Source: Microcoleus vaginatus HSN003 (lineage in GTDB: Bacteria; Cyanobacteriota; Cyanobacteriia; Cyanobacteriales; Microcoleaceae). From it: a DNA stretch of 64,000 nucleotides. Shown here piece by piece: positions 34,801-45,057 of this stretch. The notes beneath the pieces are model-generated. The model searched no databases, was not told where the DNA came from, and saw only the letters and a program-made list of their open reading frames with translations. The stretch is taken from the NCBI RefSeq assembly GCF_022701255.1, contig NZ_CP031705.1:3782001-3846000 (forward strand), given 5' to 3'. Positions within the stretch are counted from its first letter, which is position 1, and each line of letters begins with the position of its first letter. Made by a program: the position numbers and the translations under genes.

Positions 34801-35907
34801 ATGATTGGTATTTATACAAAAGTTGAACAGGGGCAGCGATGGCTCGATCGCTATCGGGGACGAAAACCGATATTTGCCTGCGTGTTAGGATTTACCGCTA
34901 CTGGCTTAATTCCGGGGATTTCAGCAGCAGGAGCAACGCCGCACGATCGACAATTTACTTGTTTAGCCGATGCAGAATTTTTGTATAACGGCCCCCAACC
35001 GTCGCCCCAATATCCTTTGCCGCCCCTAGAAGCGGGGGCCTCGCCGGTATTGATATCTCGCGCTGTAGTCGAAGCTTTAGAACTTCCCCTTTACCTATTT
35101 AATGCTGGTTTGCCTCTCCCACCTCCCGTACCTGCAATTGATTTGGGTGGCACTCCGGCAAAATGTCTGATTTCTGGGAAGGCTTTAGAACTCGAAACAG
35201 TCAAACATTTGCTCGAACAAGGATTAATTTGGGGAGCTAAATTGGCTGCTCAAACTAATGGCAGCTATTTAATTTTAGGGGAGTGCGTAGTTGGGGGAAC
35301 GACTACTGCTTTGGGCGTGTTAATGGGTTTGGGTATTGCAGCGGCGGGCAAAGTTAATAGTTCTCATCCTCGCTGCAATCACGCTCAAAAATTGGCTGCG
35401 GTGACAGCGGGACTCAATAATGCTGAGTGGGAAATTGGCGGACAAAACAGCACTCCCCTGGAATTGGTAGCGGCGGTGGGTGATCCGATGCAAATAGCGG
35501 TGGCGGCAATGGCGATCGCCGCGAGTCGGACTTGCGGGGTACTCCTCGCCGGGGGCACGCAAATGCTGGCAGTGTACGCTTTGATGCAAGCCTTAGTCAG
35601 GGAATATGCTCTGGTATGGCGTCCCAAACAAGTTGCGGTGGGGACTACGCGCTGGGTGGCCGAAGACCCTACAGGAGACACTGTAGGACTCGCTAATCAT
35701 ATCGGCGGTGTGCCTCTGTTGGCCGCGCAGCTAAGTTTTGCTGGATCTCGCTACGGGCAATTGCAAGCTTACGATCGCGGCTATGTTAAGGAAGGTGTGG
35801 GTGCGGGAGCCTGTGCGATCGCCAGTGGCCTGACTGCAAATTGGACTCCTCCTCAACTCCTTCAAGCTGTTGAGAGTTTAGCCTTGCGGTGTGAAATTAA
35901 ACATTAG
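34801..35907 (+). CDS. cobT: CobT-like nicotinate-nucleotide phosphoribosyltransferase (TIGR00303 type)
   Basis: The 368-residue protein is of the cyanobacterial/archaeal TIGR00303 type, related to CobT. Blocks include GFTATGLIPGISAAGATP, CVVGGTTTALGVLMGLG and AASRTCGVLLAGGTQMLAVY. CobT transfers phosphoribose from nicotinate mononucleotide to the lower-ligand base in cobamide synthesis. Cyanobacteria make pseudocobalamin with adenine as lower ligand, so the base used here may not be dimethylbenzimidazole. The enzyme is cytoplasmic, with no signal peptide. Confidence 0.88.
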   Translation: MIGIYTKVEQGQRWLDRYRGRKPIFACVLGFTATGLIPGISAAGATPHDRQFTCLADAEFLYNGPQPSPQYPLPPLEAGASPVLISRAVVEALELPLYLFNAGLPLPPPVPAIDLGGTPAKCLISGKALELETVKHLLEQGLIWGAKLAAQTNGSYLILGECVVGGTTTALGVLMGLGIAAAGKVNSSHPRCNHAQKLAAVTAGLNNAEWEIGGQNSTPLELVAAVGDPMQIAVAAMAIAASRTCGVLLAGGTQMLAVYALMQALVREYALVWRPKQVAVGTTRWVAEDPTGDTVGLANHIGGVPLLAAQLSFAGSRYGQLQAYDRGYVKEGVGAGACAIASGLTANWTPPQLLQAVESLALRCEIKH

Positions 35908-36300
35908 AGAGTGCTGGAGGCAAAAAACCAGGTTTGGTGTTTACTGAAAATATTGGGGTTTTGCAGCGACGAATACACTCGCAAACCGGGTTTTTAGTTT
36001 TCTCTGCGTCCAGGAATGTTAGGAATTAAATATTAAAAATTCAGAGGCGGCGATCGAGCTGCGAACATGGTTGTGCTGCTCACCCAGCTTCGTTTGGGCT
36101 GAATAATTATATCACTTTTTGTAGCATTTATGCTCTCACCTTTACAGAATTTTCTACACAATATCTGGCTTGGATGCAGTATTCCTCCTGCTAATTGGGG
36201 GAGATAAACAACTGTATGAAAGGAATCTCTAAGTAGACCAGCATAAATCAACGCAACTTGTAGTTTTTTTAAATTACTACCCGATCCCCGCTAGCAATAT
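35908..36300. other. spacer between cobT and coiled-coil gene
   Basis: Near 35915-35995 is another pair of AAACCNGGTTT motifs in opposite orientation. The remainder shows no gene, RNA or long repeat. Confidence 0.4.
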
Positions 36301-36699
36301 TTAATTAGGCCCGCCTAGATGTTGCGAGTGCATTCTTTTGGAGAGCAACTGTTCTTCCAAGGCGGCAATTCGATTATAAGCTGCTGTTAGCTGAGCTGTT
36401 AAGCGCTGGATTTGAATCTCTGCGCTCAGCTCTTTTTCCAGGCTTTGAGAGTTCTTGTCGAAGTAGCTGTCATCTAACAGAATGTCTTTGTGTTCGAGGA
36501 GGCCATCGAGACTGCTGTAGCTTTGATAGGGGGAGGTTTGGTCATTTCCTAGCGTTCCAGAGCGATCGTTTCTCTGTTGCTGGGTCAGCTTCGTCTCCTT
36601 GGCAGACTCCAAGAGCTTTTCATTGAGGTTTTCTATGAGTTTGTAGAGGGCCTCGACTTGTTGGCTCAATACTGTAACTTGCTGGCGGAGCGCTTCCAT
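36301..36699 (-). CDS. small coiled-coil protein, unknown function
   Basis: The 132-residue protein is read from the ATG at 36699 (MEALRQQVTVLSQQVEALYK), preceded by AAAGGA. The frame is open for 53 more codons upstream but that part lacks the heptad pattern and is A/T-rich leader-like, so the shorter form is chosen. Two coiled coils are visible, at about 1-35 and 85-125 (IQIQRLTAQLTAAYNRIAAL), joined by a polar linker. No membrane segment or enzyme motif is seen. I do not recognise it; such short coiled-coil proteins are common in cyanobacteria. Confidence 0.65.
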   Translation of the reverse strand: MEALRQQVTVLSQQVEALYKLIENLNEKLLESAKETKLTQQQRNDRSGTLGNDQTSPYQSYSSLDGLLEHKDILLDDSYFDKNSQSLEKELSAEIQIQRLTAQLTAAYNRIAALEEQLLSKRMHSQHLGGPN

Positions 36700-37257
36700 A
36701 CAATAATCCTTTGGCTCGTAAATTATATCTTTACATTTTAGGTAAATCTTTACATAACTTGGATTTATTACTAAATTATTTAATTTTTGACGTAATTGTT
36801 GTGTTCCCAATCCTGACGGTAGACTGAGGGAGCCAGCTTGAAGATAATCGATCGCCATTCGTGAGTCGATTGTAGATTGTAGATTTTAGGTTTTATAGAG
36901 TCTGGGACACAGGAACCGGGTTGGTTAACCTCCATACTTCGTTCAAACCTTCAATCAGAGTTAAAACGTCGGGTTTCTGAGAGTGGGATCGCAGAGTGTC
37001 CTATTAGATTGACTTCGCTCTCGCCAGTGCTTTCAGGATTCACATGAATGGATTTTTAGTTTTTTTAGTTATTAAGCTGTCCCCGATTTAAAAAGGATTT
37101 TTCACTTCGGTTGTGTAAAAAGCGTCATCCAACGGCAGATGGCAGCGCTCTCGTTGTTTTGTTATATTAAAAAATGTAACACAGATGCAGTCGATCGACC
37201 CCGCTGGCGATCACAACTGGCTCAAAGGAACTTCCAGCAGAGAAATTAGGCGTTAAG
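36700..37257. other. spacer with repeat motifs and candidate promoter
   Basis: Motifs of the ACCGGGTTTCT family recur near 36908-36985. An A/T-rich TATATTAAAAAATG stretch near 37162-37176 may be a promoter for the downstream pair. A short frame, ATG at 37185 and 23 codons long, could be a leader peptide but has no support. Confidence 0.35.
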
Positions 37258-37500
37258 TTGACGGCGTTTTCGGCATCCGAAAGCTCGATCGACAAGCTAG
37301 AAGGTAAAATCAGGGCAAGAGCAAAACAGACTCAGAAGGCAGCAGACTTAAAAGGGAGCAGAACCGAGTACAATGGCTCTGTGTTTGAGGAAGAAATAAG
37401 ACAAATCGGCGCCAACTACCGGACTCGACAAACAATTATTTCCCGGGCTGTAGAACACAAAACGATCGGTCAATATTTAGAAAAGCGGATTCACAGGTGA
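37258..37500 (+). CDS. small basic protein coupled to a solute-binding lipoprotein, unknown
   Basis: The reading frame ends with TGA that overlaps the GTG start of the next gene by four bases (GTGA). It is at least 80 residues from a TTG, but the frame is open for about 27 codons further upstream (from a stop near 37174) and that part also looks coding, with no ATG anywhere. The start is therefore uncertain: it may use TTG, GTG or CTG, or be the tail of a truncated gene. The sequence is rich in K, R, E and Q (KIRARAKQTQKAADLKGSRT) with one likely helix at the end. I do not recognise the family. Confidence 0.45.
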   Translation: MTAFSASESSIDKLEGKIRARAKQTQKAADLKGSRTEYNGSVFEEEIRQIGANYRTRQTIISRAVEHKTIGQYLEKRIHR

Positions 37501-38606
37501 AACGAAGGTCTTTGCTATTGGGGGCCGCCACCCTAACTCTAAGTCAATTGGCGGCAGGGTGCGACTCGAAGCCCATTCTCAAAATTCAATCGCTCAAAAA
37601 CGGTATTCCGGCCCAACTGGTAAGCAAATTTAGCCGCGATGTACAACCGTCTCCGCTTTTACAAGTAAGGCAAGAAGCACAATTAAAAGAATTATTCGCC
37701 CTGTTGCAGGAGTGGAAACGGGTTCCCAAATCAAAAAATCAAGCTAACTTGGTGATGTTGGGAGATTACTGGCTGACTTTGGCAATTCGGCAAAAATTGA
37801 TTAAGCCGATCGATCCTGCTAAGTTTGCTAATTGGTCACAATTGCCCGAAAGATGGCAACAACTCGTCAGGCGCAACGATGACGGTAAATTAGATCCTAA
37901 AGGTAAAATTTGGGCCGCACCTTACCGCTGGGGAAGTACGGTAATTGCCTATCGAACCGACAAATTTAAGGCTTTGGGGTGGACTCCGACAGATTGGAAA
38001 GACTTGTGGCGACCCGAATTGCGCGATCGAATTTCTCTGCCGGACAGTGCTAGAGAAGTTATCGGTTTAACTTTAAAAAAAATCGGAAAATCTTACAATA
38101 CGCAGCAATTAGATCAAGTCCCAAATCTTAAAAAAGAACTTGCAAATCTGCACGAACAAGTTAAACTTTATAGTTCTGACGCTTACCTGCAACCATTAAT
38201 TTTAGGCGATACTTGGTTGGCAGTAGGTTCCTCTGCGGACTTGCTGCCACTGCTGCAAACTCAAAAGGATATTGCTTTAGTAACTCCAGTTTCGGGAACT
38301 GCACTTTGGACGGATTTGTGGGTAGAACCAGCCTCAGGGAAGCCACTTTCTTTAGTGGAAAAATGGATTGATTTTTGCTTGCATCCTCGGATCGCTCCTC
38401 AATTATCTTTGCTGGCTAAGGCTAGTTCCCCGATAATTGTCGGCATGAAACCCGAAAATTTGCCGGAAGCTATTCGCACTAATTCTGTGTTGTTGCCGGA
38501 TGCGAAGATTCTTGCGGCTAGCGAGTTTCTGCTGCCTTTGGGCGATGCGGGGATTGCCGAATATCGATCGCTCTGGCAAGAAATTCGGCAAGTAGTGAGA
38601 AGTTAA
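37497..38606 (+). CDS. extracellular solute-binding lipoprotein, PotD/spermidine-binding-like
   Basis: The 369-residue protein has a lipoprotein signal peptide ending in the lipobox LAAGC, so it should be anchored to the outer face of the cytoplasmic membrane by C22. The body resembles family 1 periplasmic binding proteins of the PotD type: AAPYRWGSTVIAYRTDKF, LWRPELRDRISLPDSAREVI and WIDFCLHPRIAPQL. No permease or ATPase gene is next to it, so it may work with a transporter elsewhere. The GTG start overlaps the upstream small gene by four bases. Confidence 0.85.
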   Translation: MKRRSLLLGAATLTLSQLAAGCDSKPILKIQSLKNGIPAQLVSKFSRDVQPSPLLQVRQEAQLKELFALLQEWKRVPKSKNQANLVMLGDYWLTLAIRQKLIKPIDPAKFANWSQLPERWQQLVRRNDDGKLDPKGKIWAAPYRWGSTVIAYRTDKFKALGWTPTDWKDLWRPELRDRISLPDSAREVIGLTLKKIGKSYNTQQLDQVPNLKKELANLHEQVKLYSSDAYLQPLILGDTWLAVGSSADLLPLLQTQKDIALVTPVSGTALWTDLWVEPASGKPLSLVEKWIDFCLHPRIAPQLSLLAKASSPIIVGMKPENLPEAIRTNSVLLPDAKILAASEFLLPLGDAGIAEYRSLWQEIRQVVRS

Positions 38607-38673
38607 AATGTAGAGTGCGTCAGCTCTTGATTTATGGATTATCCAGAAAATAACTCGCGGATGACGCACCCTA

Positions 38674-39186
38674 CTAAAATTCCTTCAGCTTTCCTCGAAG
38701 ACCTGGATTTGAGAGAGATTCTAAATCAATCCGACAGTTAAGCCCATCGCCCTTGCACGAATAAACTGCCAAAGCAGTGCCTTGACGGTTGCAAACTCGC
38801 ACATTGTAACCGTAGTCGCGGGCGACAGTGCCAAAGTGGTTGACAAACTGATAGCGTTCTATATAATCGAGCAAACTCCAAAGTTGGCGGTTGACTATGA
38901 GAATTACCCAAGTATTGCCGGGATCGACAAACCAGCGATCGAGCAATTTGCCGCCAAACAGTTTTTGAGCTAACCACAGACTCGGCACGCTTTTTTCGGT
39001 TTGCGAAAGCGGGGGCGACGGGAAATTCGCAGCGTTGCCAGTCGGGCAGATCGGCTGCTGGGAAAATGCCGCAGACTGTCCCCACAGCAAGGCTCCGAGG
39101 CACGCAGAACAGGCGATCGGGAACAAAAATAAACTTTTTGTCAAAATGCCGTGTTTGCGGCGAGAAACTTGATTTTCGTGGCGCAT
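38674..39186 (-). CDS. secreted hypothetical protein
   Basis: The protein is about 170 residues when read from the ATG at 39186; two other in-frame ATGs upstream are possible, at 39201/39204 and 39231. An n-region (RRKHGILTK) is followed by a hydrophobic core LFLFPIACSACLGALLWG and a likely cleavage after SAAFSQQ, so export is expected. The mature part has three cysteines (ICPTG, RVCNRQG, YSCKGDGLNC), suggesting disulfides. No domain is recognised. A GTGCGTCA hairpin lies between it and the solute-binding protein. Confidence 0.65.
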   Translation of the reverse strand: MRHENQVSRRKHGILTKSLFLFPIACSACLGALLWGQSAAFSQQPICPTGNAANFPSPPLSQTEKSVPSLWLAQKLFGGKLLDRWFVDPGNTWVILIVNRQLWSLLDYIERYQFVNHFGTVARDYGYNVRVCNRQGTALAVYSCKGDGLNCRIDLESLSNPGLRGKLKEF

Positions 39187-39504
39187 TTTGTGGTAATTCA
39201 TCATATTCTTAGACAAGATTGCATAAATCATTCATTGATACAGAAACCGCCGATGTAAGGCAGATAAACACGGATAAACGCAGATAATTTTAAATTACTC
39301 GTTACTAGGCTCCAGCCTAGTAACGCAGATCCGGAGGCTCTGCCTCCATGTTTCCAAGCGAGGCAAAGCCTCTAGATTTAGGTTCCCAGGCTGGAGCCTG
39401 GGAACCAGTTAATTTTATTATTCTTCAGTCCGCGGAGGCGGACATTGTTTGTATAGTAGCGGTTTCAACCGCCGACTCTTCTTGCTCTTATTTCTGCAAA
39501 ATTA
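39187..39504. repeat. cluster of palindromes and dispersed repeat
   Basis: Palindromes occur at 39301-39324 (arms GTTACTAGGCT), 39333-39347 (GGAGGCTCTGCCTCC), 39360-39372 (GAGGCAAAGCCTC) and 39381-39406 (arms GGTTCCCAGGCT). The next 58 bp (39422-39479) is a dispersed repeat whose reverse complement lies at 46027-46083. Confidence 0.8.
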
Positions 39505-42500
39505 TTAAAATTCCGATCGCCTAAACAATGAAGCAGGCAGACAAGCAGTAAAAGTAGAACCACAATTCAACTCGCTATAAACTTCAATATCGCCGCCCAT
39601 CATCTGACAGAAACGCTGGCTGATAGTCAGTCCCAAACCAGTACCGCCGTACTTGCGAGTAGTTGAATTGTCAGCTTGAGTAAAAGGTTGGAACAGTCGC
39701 TCTTGCTGCTCTGGTGTCATGCCGATGCCCGTGTCCGTCACTCGGAAAATTAAAAATTCTGCATCCAAAATTAACAGTTGAGAAACTCTCGGTTGATATT
39801 TATTTTTTAATTCTTCACTGGTAATTCTTTCGACAGTAAGCACGATCGCCCCATTAGCAGAAAATTTAGCGGCATTGCTAAGCAAATTCAGCATTACCTG
39901 CCGCACTTTCATCAAATCGCCGTGCATAGCCCCGATATTGTCAGAACTCAATACTTCCAAAGTATTGCCGTTTTTATCCATTAGCGGTTTGATAGTTGTT
40001 ACCACCTCCTCGATTAAGCCTCCAACATCGAAGCTTTCGAGGTAAATCTCCATCTTGTCAGCTTCAATTTTGGAAATGTCTAGAATGTCGTCAATTAGGC
40101 GCAGCAAGTGTTTGCCAGCAGTGCGAATTTTGTCTAAATCCGAGACTACCTGTAAGTTGCCTAACTCTTCGGCATCTTCCACCAGCATATCGCTGTAGCC
40201 GATAATCGCGTTCAGGGGAGTGCGTAACTCGTGGCTCATGTTTGCCAGAAAAGCACTCTTGGCGCGGTTGGCGAGTTCTGCGGCTTCTTTGGCCAATTGC
40301 CATGCTTCCTCAGCGTCTTTGCGTTCAGTGATATCCCGCAGTGTCGCCACCACCGCTTCGACGCTGCCGTCTGTGGCACAAAGCGGGCTGAGAATGTACT
40401 CGTAGTCGCGGGTTCCCCAGCTTGCCGTGGGGACAATTACTTCGCCTTTCACGGGCTCGGCTGTGGCAAATATGCCGTCGCATTCTTGGTGAACCCGGTG
40501 CATAATTGTTGGCGACCAGCCTAATTCCTGCCAGGTTTTGCCAATCATTTCTCTGGGGTTCATGCCGGCAGCTTGAGCGGCGGTGCGGCTGACATAGGTG
40601 TATTTTCCCGATCGATCTACTAGAAAAATTAGGTCAAGAGAAGCGCCGAGAATCCCGTCAACTGTTCTGGCGTGTCGGGCTACCTGAGCGGTCATTTGTC
40701 TGACTGTGATGGCGCCGCGGACTCTGGCGGCAAGTTCAAACTGCAAGAGTTCGTTGGTTTGTTGGAGGAATAGAGTGCGCTGTTCGACTTCTATTTCTAG
40801 TTCTGCTTTGGCTTTTTCTAGGGTGAGTTCGGCAAGTTTGCGATCGCTCACATCTGTAGAAATTGTACCGACTGCATAAGCTTTACCTTCGGAGTTGCAG
40901 AGGGGAAATTTCAGAGAAATATAAGTGTGCGGGCCATCGTCTTGAGGGATGATTTCTTCGATGGTTAGGGGCGAGGAGGATTCGAGAACTTTCAGGTCAT
41001 TTTCTCGCAAGGCTGCTGCTTTGTCTTGGGGAAAAATATCGCCATCAGTTTTCCCTGTTATTTGCTCTTTTGCGATGTCGAACAAATTGTCAAAATGGCG
41101 GTTGGTGAGTAGGTATTTTCCCTCAACATCTTTGATGTAAATTACTGCTGTTGAGTTGTCTAAAATCGCTTGCAGCAGTGCTTCGCTCTTTCGCAGGGCT
41201 TTTTGAGTGTTTTGGCGATCGAGTATTTCTGGCTGCAGCAATTCCAAGTTGAGGCGGTTTAAGTCTTGCCAAGCTTCCTGGACTTGATTTAAGGCGATCG
41301 CGCTTTTTTCTTGTTGTGTATTGGCCGGCCGCGACTGATTTGAGACGGAGTGTGCAGGCAATTCTAGGGGTTGGAAAGCGAGCGGGATGTGGGGATTTGC
41401 GATTGGGCCATCGCCCGAAATTTTTTTATATCGAAAATCGACCGCTAATTTACCGTTTAAACTCGATTTTTTAGGGAATAAATCGGAAAATTCGCCGAAA
41501 TTTAAATTGTCATAAATTAGATCCACATTCCGGGATCGCTGCGGCGGTTCGGCGGTGGAGTTAGATGCCCCATTCCCGTCTGCTGTTGATAAATCTGAGT
41601 TAGCGAGTTTGGCAATCCGGCGCGTGACTGCAACGCCCAAGGCGAAGGGGACAACGGCAGCCGCAGACATTGCCAGCAGCCAGTTATTGCCCCACCAAGC
41701 GATCGAGGTTTTGGGGATGCCCCGCACTAAAATTGCTGCGGGTTTTCCCGCTAAATTGCCGAGGGATTTGGCAGCTACTGCATAAGTTTGACTACCTTTT
41801 TGTACGTTTCCGGCGACTGGTTTCCCGCCGGCGGCGAGTGCAGATTTCAGCAGCGATTTTTCTGCCAGCAAGTCTGGTAACTGTTGGTTTTTTGTAACTG
41901 CTTGCGAACTTGCCAAAACAAATTTGCCGTCAGCCAGCGGTGCGTAGATAGCCTGATATCCGCCGCCCTCTAAATTGACCATTTCGCTGCTAGCAACTGC
42001 TGGCCTTGGGTTGAGAATTTTTCCTAACACTAAGGCAGCAATCACTGTATGAGTTTTTGGATCTTTTACGGGAATTGCTGCGTAACGGACGAGCACAGGG
42101 CGATCGCCCTTTCCGGGTGGCAAAGATCCCAATTGTTTCTGAACTTGTGATTTGGCAATGATTTCGGTAGCTGTAATTTGCTGTTTTGCAGCGAATACTT
42201 GATCGACTATTTTTTGCAGGTTAAAACTTTTTCCCTTTTGGCTGGGGTTGACGCTAACAACTATCTGCCGATTTTTTCCTACTAACGCCGCACTGTCTAT
42301 TTCCCCTGTTTTGACTTGATTTTCCAAAAGTTGCTTGACAGATTTTTCTAAATATGAGTTTTTTTTCGGGCTGTTGTAAGCTAAAGCTGTTTGGGCGATC
42401 GTTTTAGTGTCTGAGGAGTTTTGCAAACGGTCGGCGGCGCGATCGAGTTTGAGATTGTAGTTAATTTCACTAAGGCTCAGTTCTGATTTTGCTTGATTTT

Positions 42501-42723
42501 GCAGTTGATTGTTTGCAAGGGCCGATGTTAGCCAAAGTGCTGCTCCCGTTAGTCCGACTGGCAAAATTGTTTGTAAAGCCACCAGTCCAATTAGCTGTTT
42601 TCTGGTGACGGACAAGTTGTAAGTGGACGGATTTAAAGCTGTTTTAAACCTTTCGTCGGAAGTCGCAACTTTCGTTGACTGCAGACAATTTTGCTGGCTG
42701 TCGTTTAACTGAGTTGGAGCCAT
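39505..42723 (-). CDS. membrane Cache-PAS-PAS sensor histidine kinase
   Basis: The product is about 1072 residues from the ATG at 42723 (MAPTQLNDS); a TTG 57 bases upstream is in frame. Order of domains: first membrane segment ([19 protein letters not shown]), an extracytoplasmic Cache-like region of about 270 residues, second membrane segment ([20 protein letters not shown]), a variable linker, PAS ([20 protein letters not shown]), second PAS with PAC ([20 protein letters not shown]), HisKA with H-box [19 protein letters not shown], and HATPase ([29 protein letters not shown]). There is no receiver domain and no response regulator next to it, so it is an orphan kinase. The sensed ligand is unknown. 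Confidence 0.92.
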   Translation of the reverse strand: MAPTQLNDSQQNCLQSTKVATSDERFKTALNPSTYNLSVTRKQLIGLVALQTILPVGLTGAALWLTSALANNQLQNQAKSELSLSEINYNLKLDRAADRLQNSSDTKTIAQTALAYNSPKKNSYLEKSVKQLLENQVKTGEIDSAALVGKNRQIVVSVNPSQKGKSFNLQKIVDQVFAAKQQITATEIIAKSQVQKQLGSLPPGKGDRPVLVRYAAIPVKDPKTHTVIAALVLGKILNPRPAVASSEMVNLEGGGYQAIYAPLADGKFVLASSQAVTKNQQLPDLLAEKSLLKSALAAGGKPVAGNVQKGSQTYAVAAKSLGNLAGKPAAILVRGIPKTSIAWWGNNWLLAMSAAAVVPFALGVAVTRRIAKLANSDLSTADGNGASNSTAEPPQRSRNVDLIYDNLNFGEFSDLFPKKSSLNGKLAVDFRYKKISGDGPIANPHIPLAFQPLELPAHSVSNQSRPANTQQEKSAIALNQVQEAWQDLNRLNLELLQPEILDRQNTQKALRKSEALLQAILDNSTAVIYIKDVEGKYLLTNRHFDNLFDIAKEQITGKTDGDIFPQDKAAALRENDLKVLESSSPLTIEEIIPQDDGPHTYISLKFPLCNSEGKAYAVGTISTDVSDRKLAELTLEKAKAELEIEVEQRTLFLQQTNELLQFELAARVRGAITVRQMTAQVARHARTVDGILGASLDLIFLVDRSGKYTYVSRTAAQAAGMNPREMIGKTWQELGWSPTIMHRVHQECDGIFATAEPVKGEVIVPTASWGTRDYEYILSPLCATDGSVEAVVATLRDITERKDAEEAWQLAKEAAELANRAKSAFLANMSHELRTPLNAIIGYSDMLVEDAEELGNLQVVSDLDKIRTAGKHLLRLIDDILDISKIEADKMEIYLESFDVGGLIEEVVTTIKPLMDKNGNTLEVLSSDNIGAMHGDLMKVRQVMLNLLSNAAKFSANGAIVLTVERITSEELKNKYQPRVSQLLILDAEFLIFRVTDTGIGMTPEQQERLFQPFTQADNSTTRKYGGTGLGLTISQRFCQMMGGDIEVYSELNCGSTFTACLPASLFRRSEF

Positions 42724-43414
42724 AGTAGTAGATGGTGAATCGGTTATAGATGACAGGCGATAAATTAATTTGGAAGGCAATCAATTGTAGATTTTAGATT
42801 TTAGATTATAGATTTTAGATTTTAGACTTCGGCGTGAGCGCTCAGTTGAACGATTTTAGATTTTATATCGACTTCGGTTAATCACTCATCATAAAATTGT
42901 TGCCTCTCGCCGGTGCCAACCCCGCAAGAAAATGACTGGGGTATTCGCAAAGAAATCAGTTTCTAGGCGTTAATCAGATTATCTTATTTAGGTGTTTTTA
43001 CTTATACTGTCGGCTCGCTCCTATTGAAAGTTTGTTCGGAGCATCCCAATGATTGCTCTCACAGGAGTGCTCGCGCTTAGATGTAGGCTTGGCTTTGCAG
43101 GATGCTCGCACTTCTGTGAAAACGCTTTGTGCAAAATCGGGATGCTCCTGCTGACAGTCGCCAGAATAAGTAATTTTTCTATGACTGTATCGTAAATTTA
43201 CTTAAACTGAGATGTTGCACCATTCTCAATAAGGTTTTTATGGGCGGGCAGGAGGCCCAAGCCCTATTCCCCACAAGAAATTAATTCTTTGTGGAACAGT
43301 CCTCTTGCCTGTTAAGCGAGAATGGTGCAGGATGTAAGGTTAAACCAAAGTTTAGCCTAATTATTGCAAAACTTAGATACGCTCGATCGACCTTTTCCCT
43401 TCATCACCTTTTTT
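42724..43414. repeat. 691-bp spacer with heptamer array and a miniature inverted-repeat element
   Basis: A tandem array of heptamers close to ATTTTAG lies at 42788-42829. At 43216-43329 is a 114-bp inverted-repeat element with terminal arms TGCACCATTCTC and GAGAATGGTGCA, related to one at 51754-51999. Between them, 42990-43190 holds loose repeats containing GGAGCATCCC and GGGATGCTCC. No gene is seen. Confidence 0.75.
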
Positions 43415-44545
43415 TCAATCCCACAACCGCCTGCCTGCTTTGCCGCCGAGTCGCTGGTGAGTATCTTTGAGCAAAGTTGGGATGTCTAACTCTTCGGGAC
43501 ACCGGGGCAAACATTCGCCACAATCGGTGCAGCGGTTGCCTTTGCTGCCGGGAAACCAGTGTCCGGCATTTTCAAACATGGCGTAGCGGTATTTGCCAAA
43601 CTCAGTCATGTCGCACCCGACGGCGAGATTGCGGAGTCGCAATACTTCGGGAATGTTGATGTTTTCCGGGCAAGGCAAACAGGCATAGCACTGGCTGCAT
43701 TTGTCGGTTTTCAAAGTGGCTGCAATAACCGACTCTAGCCGATCGAATGCAGCGATTTCGGCGTTGGTGAGGGGAAAGTCGCGATCGCAATATTTCAGGG
43801 GTTGCTCCAATTCTGTCGGATTTGCAGCCCCCACACTCAAAGTCCCAATCCTAGTATCGCTAAGTAAAAACCGATAGTTTAACTCTAAGGGCGAGAAAGG
43901 CGAGCACAATTGTGCGAGAGTTTCCGGGGGGGTGTAGAGTTGCCCTCCTTTGTCTGACGGGGAAATGATGAAAACGCCCATATCTTTGTGCTTGGCGAGT
44001 TCAATTGCCGGGGCGTTGCGCTGAAAAAAATAGTAGTAATGCAGATTGACAAATTCAAACAAATCTGTATTGATTGCAGCCAAAATCAGATCCAGAGGCC
44101 CGTGAGTCGAAAAGCCGACGTGCCGAATGCGACCATCGGCGAGGGCTTTGCGTACAGCTTCCATGCAGCCTGTGGCCGATCGCACAATCGCCAAATGTTC
44201 CCAAGTATTCAAACCGTGAATTGCCAGACAATCGATATAGTCTAAATTCAGGCGTTTGAGGGATGCGTCTATGCAGCGTTCCATTGCTGCTGCATCCTCG
44301 GTTGGGGAAATTTTTGTAGTGATGTGGAGGCGCGATCGATCGACAGACAAACCCGCCGAGAGGGCCGCGCCAAGATATTCTTCGCTGCAACCGTAACCAG
44401 CCGCCGTTTCCAGGTGATTGATTCCCAGAGACACCGCCTGTTTTACAGTCTGACAGGCAGTTTCCTCAGAAGCCAAATAGCGCATGGTTCCCAAGGAAAA
44501 TACCGACAGGTGCAACTCCGTTTTGCCAAACCGTCGATAGCGCAT
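43415..44545 (-). CDS. aldo/keto reductase with C-terminal 4Fe-4S ferredoxin domain
   Basis: The 376-residue protein has an aldo/keto reductase barrel (1-265) and a C-terminal region with two cysteine sets, CSQCYACLPCPE and CTDCGECLPRCPE, spaced as in two 4Fe-4S centres. Barrel residues include tyrosine Y51 (AAGYG), lysine K78 (TTKIS) and histidine H110 (AIHG). The fourth tetrad residue, usually aspartate in F-D-T-A, is glutamate E46 in LETA. The fusion suggests electron exchange between ferredoxin and the NADP-bound site. Such fusions occur in cyanobacteria; the substrate is not known. It is 5 bp from the DUF151 gene upstream. Confidence 0.9.
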   Translation of the reverse strand: MRYRRFGKTELHLSVFSLGTMRYLASEETACQTVKQAVSLGINHLETAAGYGCSEEYLGAALSAGLSVDRSRLHITTKISPTEDAAAMERCIDASLKRLNLDYIDCLAIHGLNTWEHLAIVRSATGCMEAVRKALADGRIRHVGFSTHGPLDLILAAINTDLFEFVNLHYYYFFQRNAPAIELAKHKDMGVFIISPSDKGGQLYTPPETLAQLCSPFSPLELNYRFLLSDTRIGTLSVGAANPTELEQPLKYCDRDFPLTNAEIAAFDRLESVIAATLKTDKCSQCYACLPCPENINIPEVLRLRNLAVGCDMTEFGKYRYAMFENAGHWFPGSKGNRCTDCGECLPRCPEELDIPTLLKDTHQRLGGKAGRRLWD

Positions 44546-44550
44546 AAAGG

Positions 44551-45057
44551 TTAGGAAGTTTCGCCCGGGCCCAAGCCGCTTCTCTTGATCAAATCCTCTG
44601 GACGGAGGTTTGAGATAAATTCCCGGAAGGCCCGGCGTTCGGCCTCATCAGCATCTCGATCGACCGGTATCGAAGCATCGGCGACGACTTCTTCCATCAC
44701 CCAGATGGGGCAGTTCGTTCGCAGGGCTAGGGCGATCGCGTCGCTAGGTCGGGCATCGATCTCTTTTTTAACTTCACCCTGACGAACTATCAGCACGGCA
44801 TAAAACGTGTTATCTTGCAGCGAGTGAATAACTATACGCTCCAAGGTAAGACTCCATGCCTCTAAGAAATTGACCATCAGATCGTGAGTTAAGGGGCGAG
44901 GAGGCTTGTGACCTTCGATCGCGCTAATAATAGCCTTTGCTTGCTCCTGACCGATATAAATAGGCAAAGCCCGTCGCTCAGTAGCGTCTCTCAATAGGAC
45001 AATAGGACTGCGCGTGGCTGCATCTAAGGCAATTCCAGCGACTTTCATTTCAATCAT
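44551..45057 (-). CDS. DUF151 bifunctional nuclease-family protein
   Basis: The 168-residue protein has the DUF151 blocks LPIYIGQEQAKAI, LERIVIHSLQDNTFYAVLIV and the signature EIDARPSDAIALALRTNCPI. Members have been reported to have DNase and RNase activity in plants and bacteria. A C-terminal tail is acidic then basic. It is transcribed with the aldo/keto reductase, whose start is 5 bp after its stop, and divergently from riboflavin synthase. The heptamer array ATTTTAG at 45178-45205 lies in the shared upstream region. Confidence 0.92.
   Translation of the reverse strand: MIEMKVAGIALDAATRSPIVLLRDATERRALPIYIGQEQAKAIISAIEGHKPPRPLTHDLMVNFLEAWSLTLERIVIHSLQDNTFYAVLIVRQGEVKKEIDARPSDAIALALRTNCPIWVMEEVVADASIPVDRDADEAERRAFREFISNLRPEDLIKRSGLGPGETS

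Noticed and set aside
36033..36251. 72-residue minus-strand frame between cobT and the coiled-coil gene
   Set aside because: No start signal or recognisable pattern; surrounding DNA has dispersed repeats.
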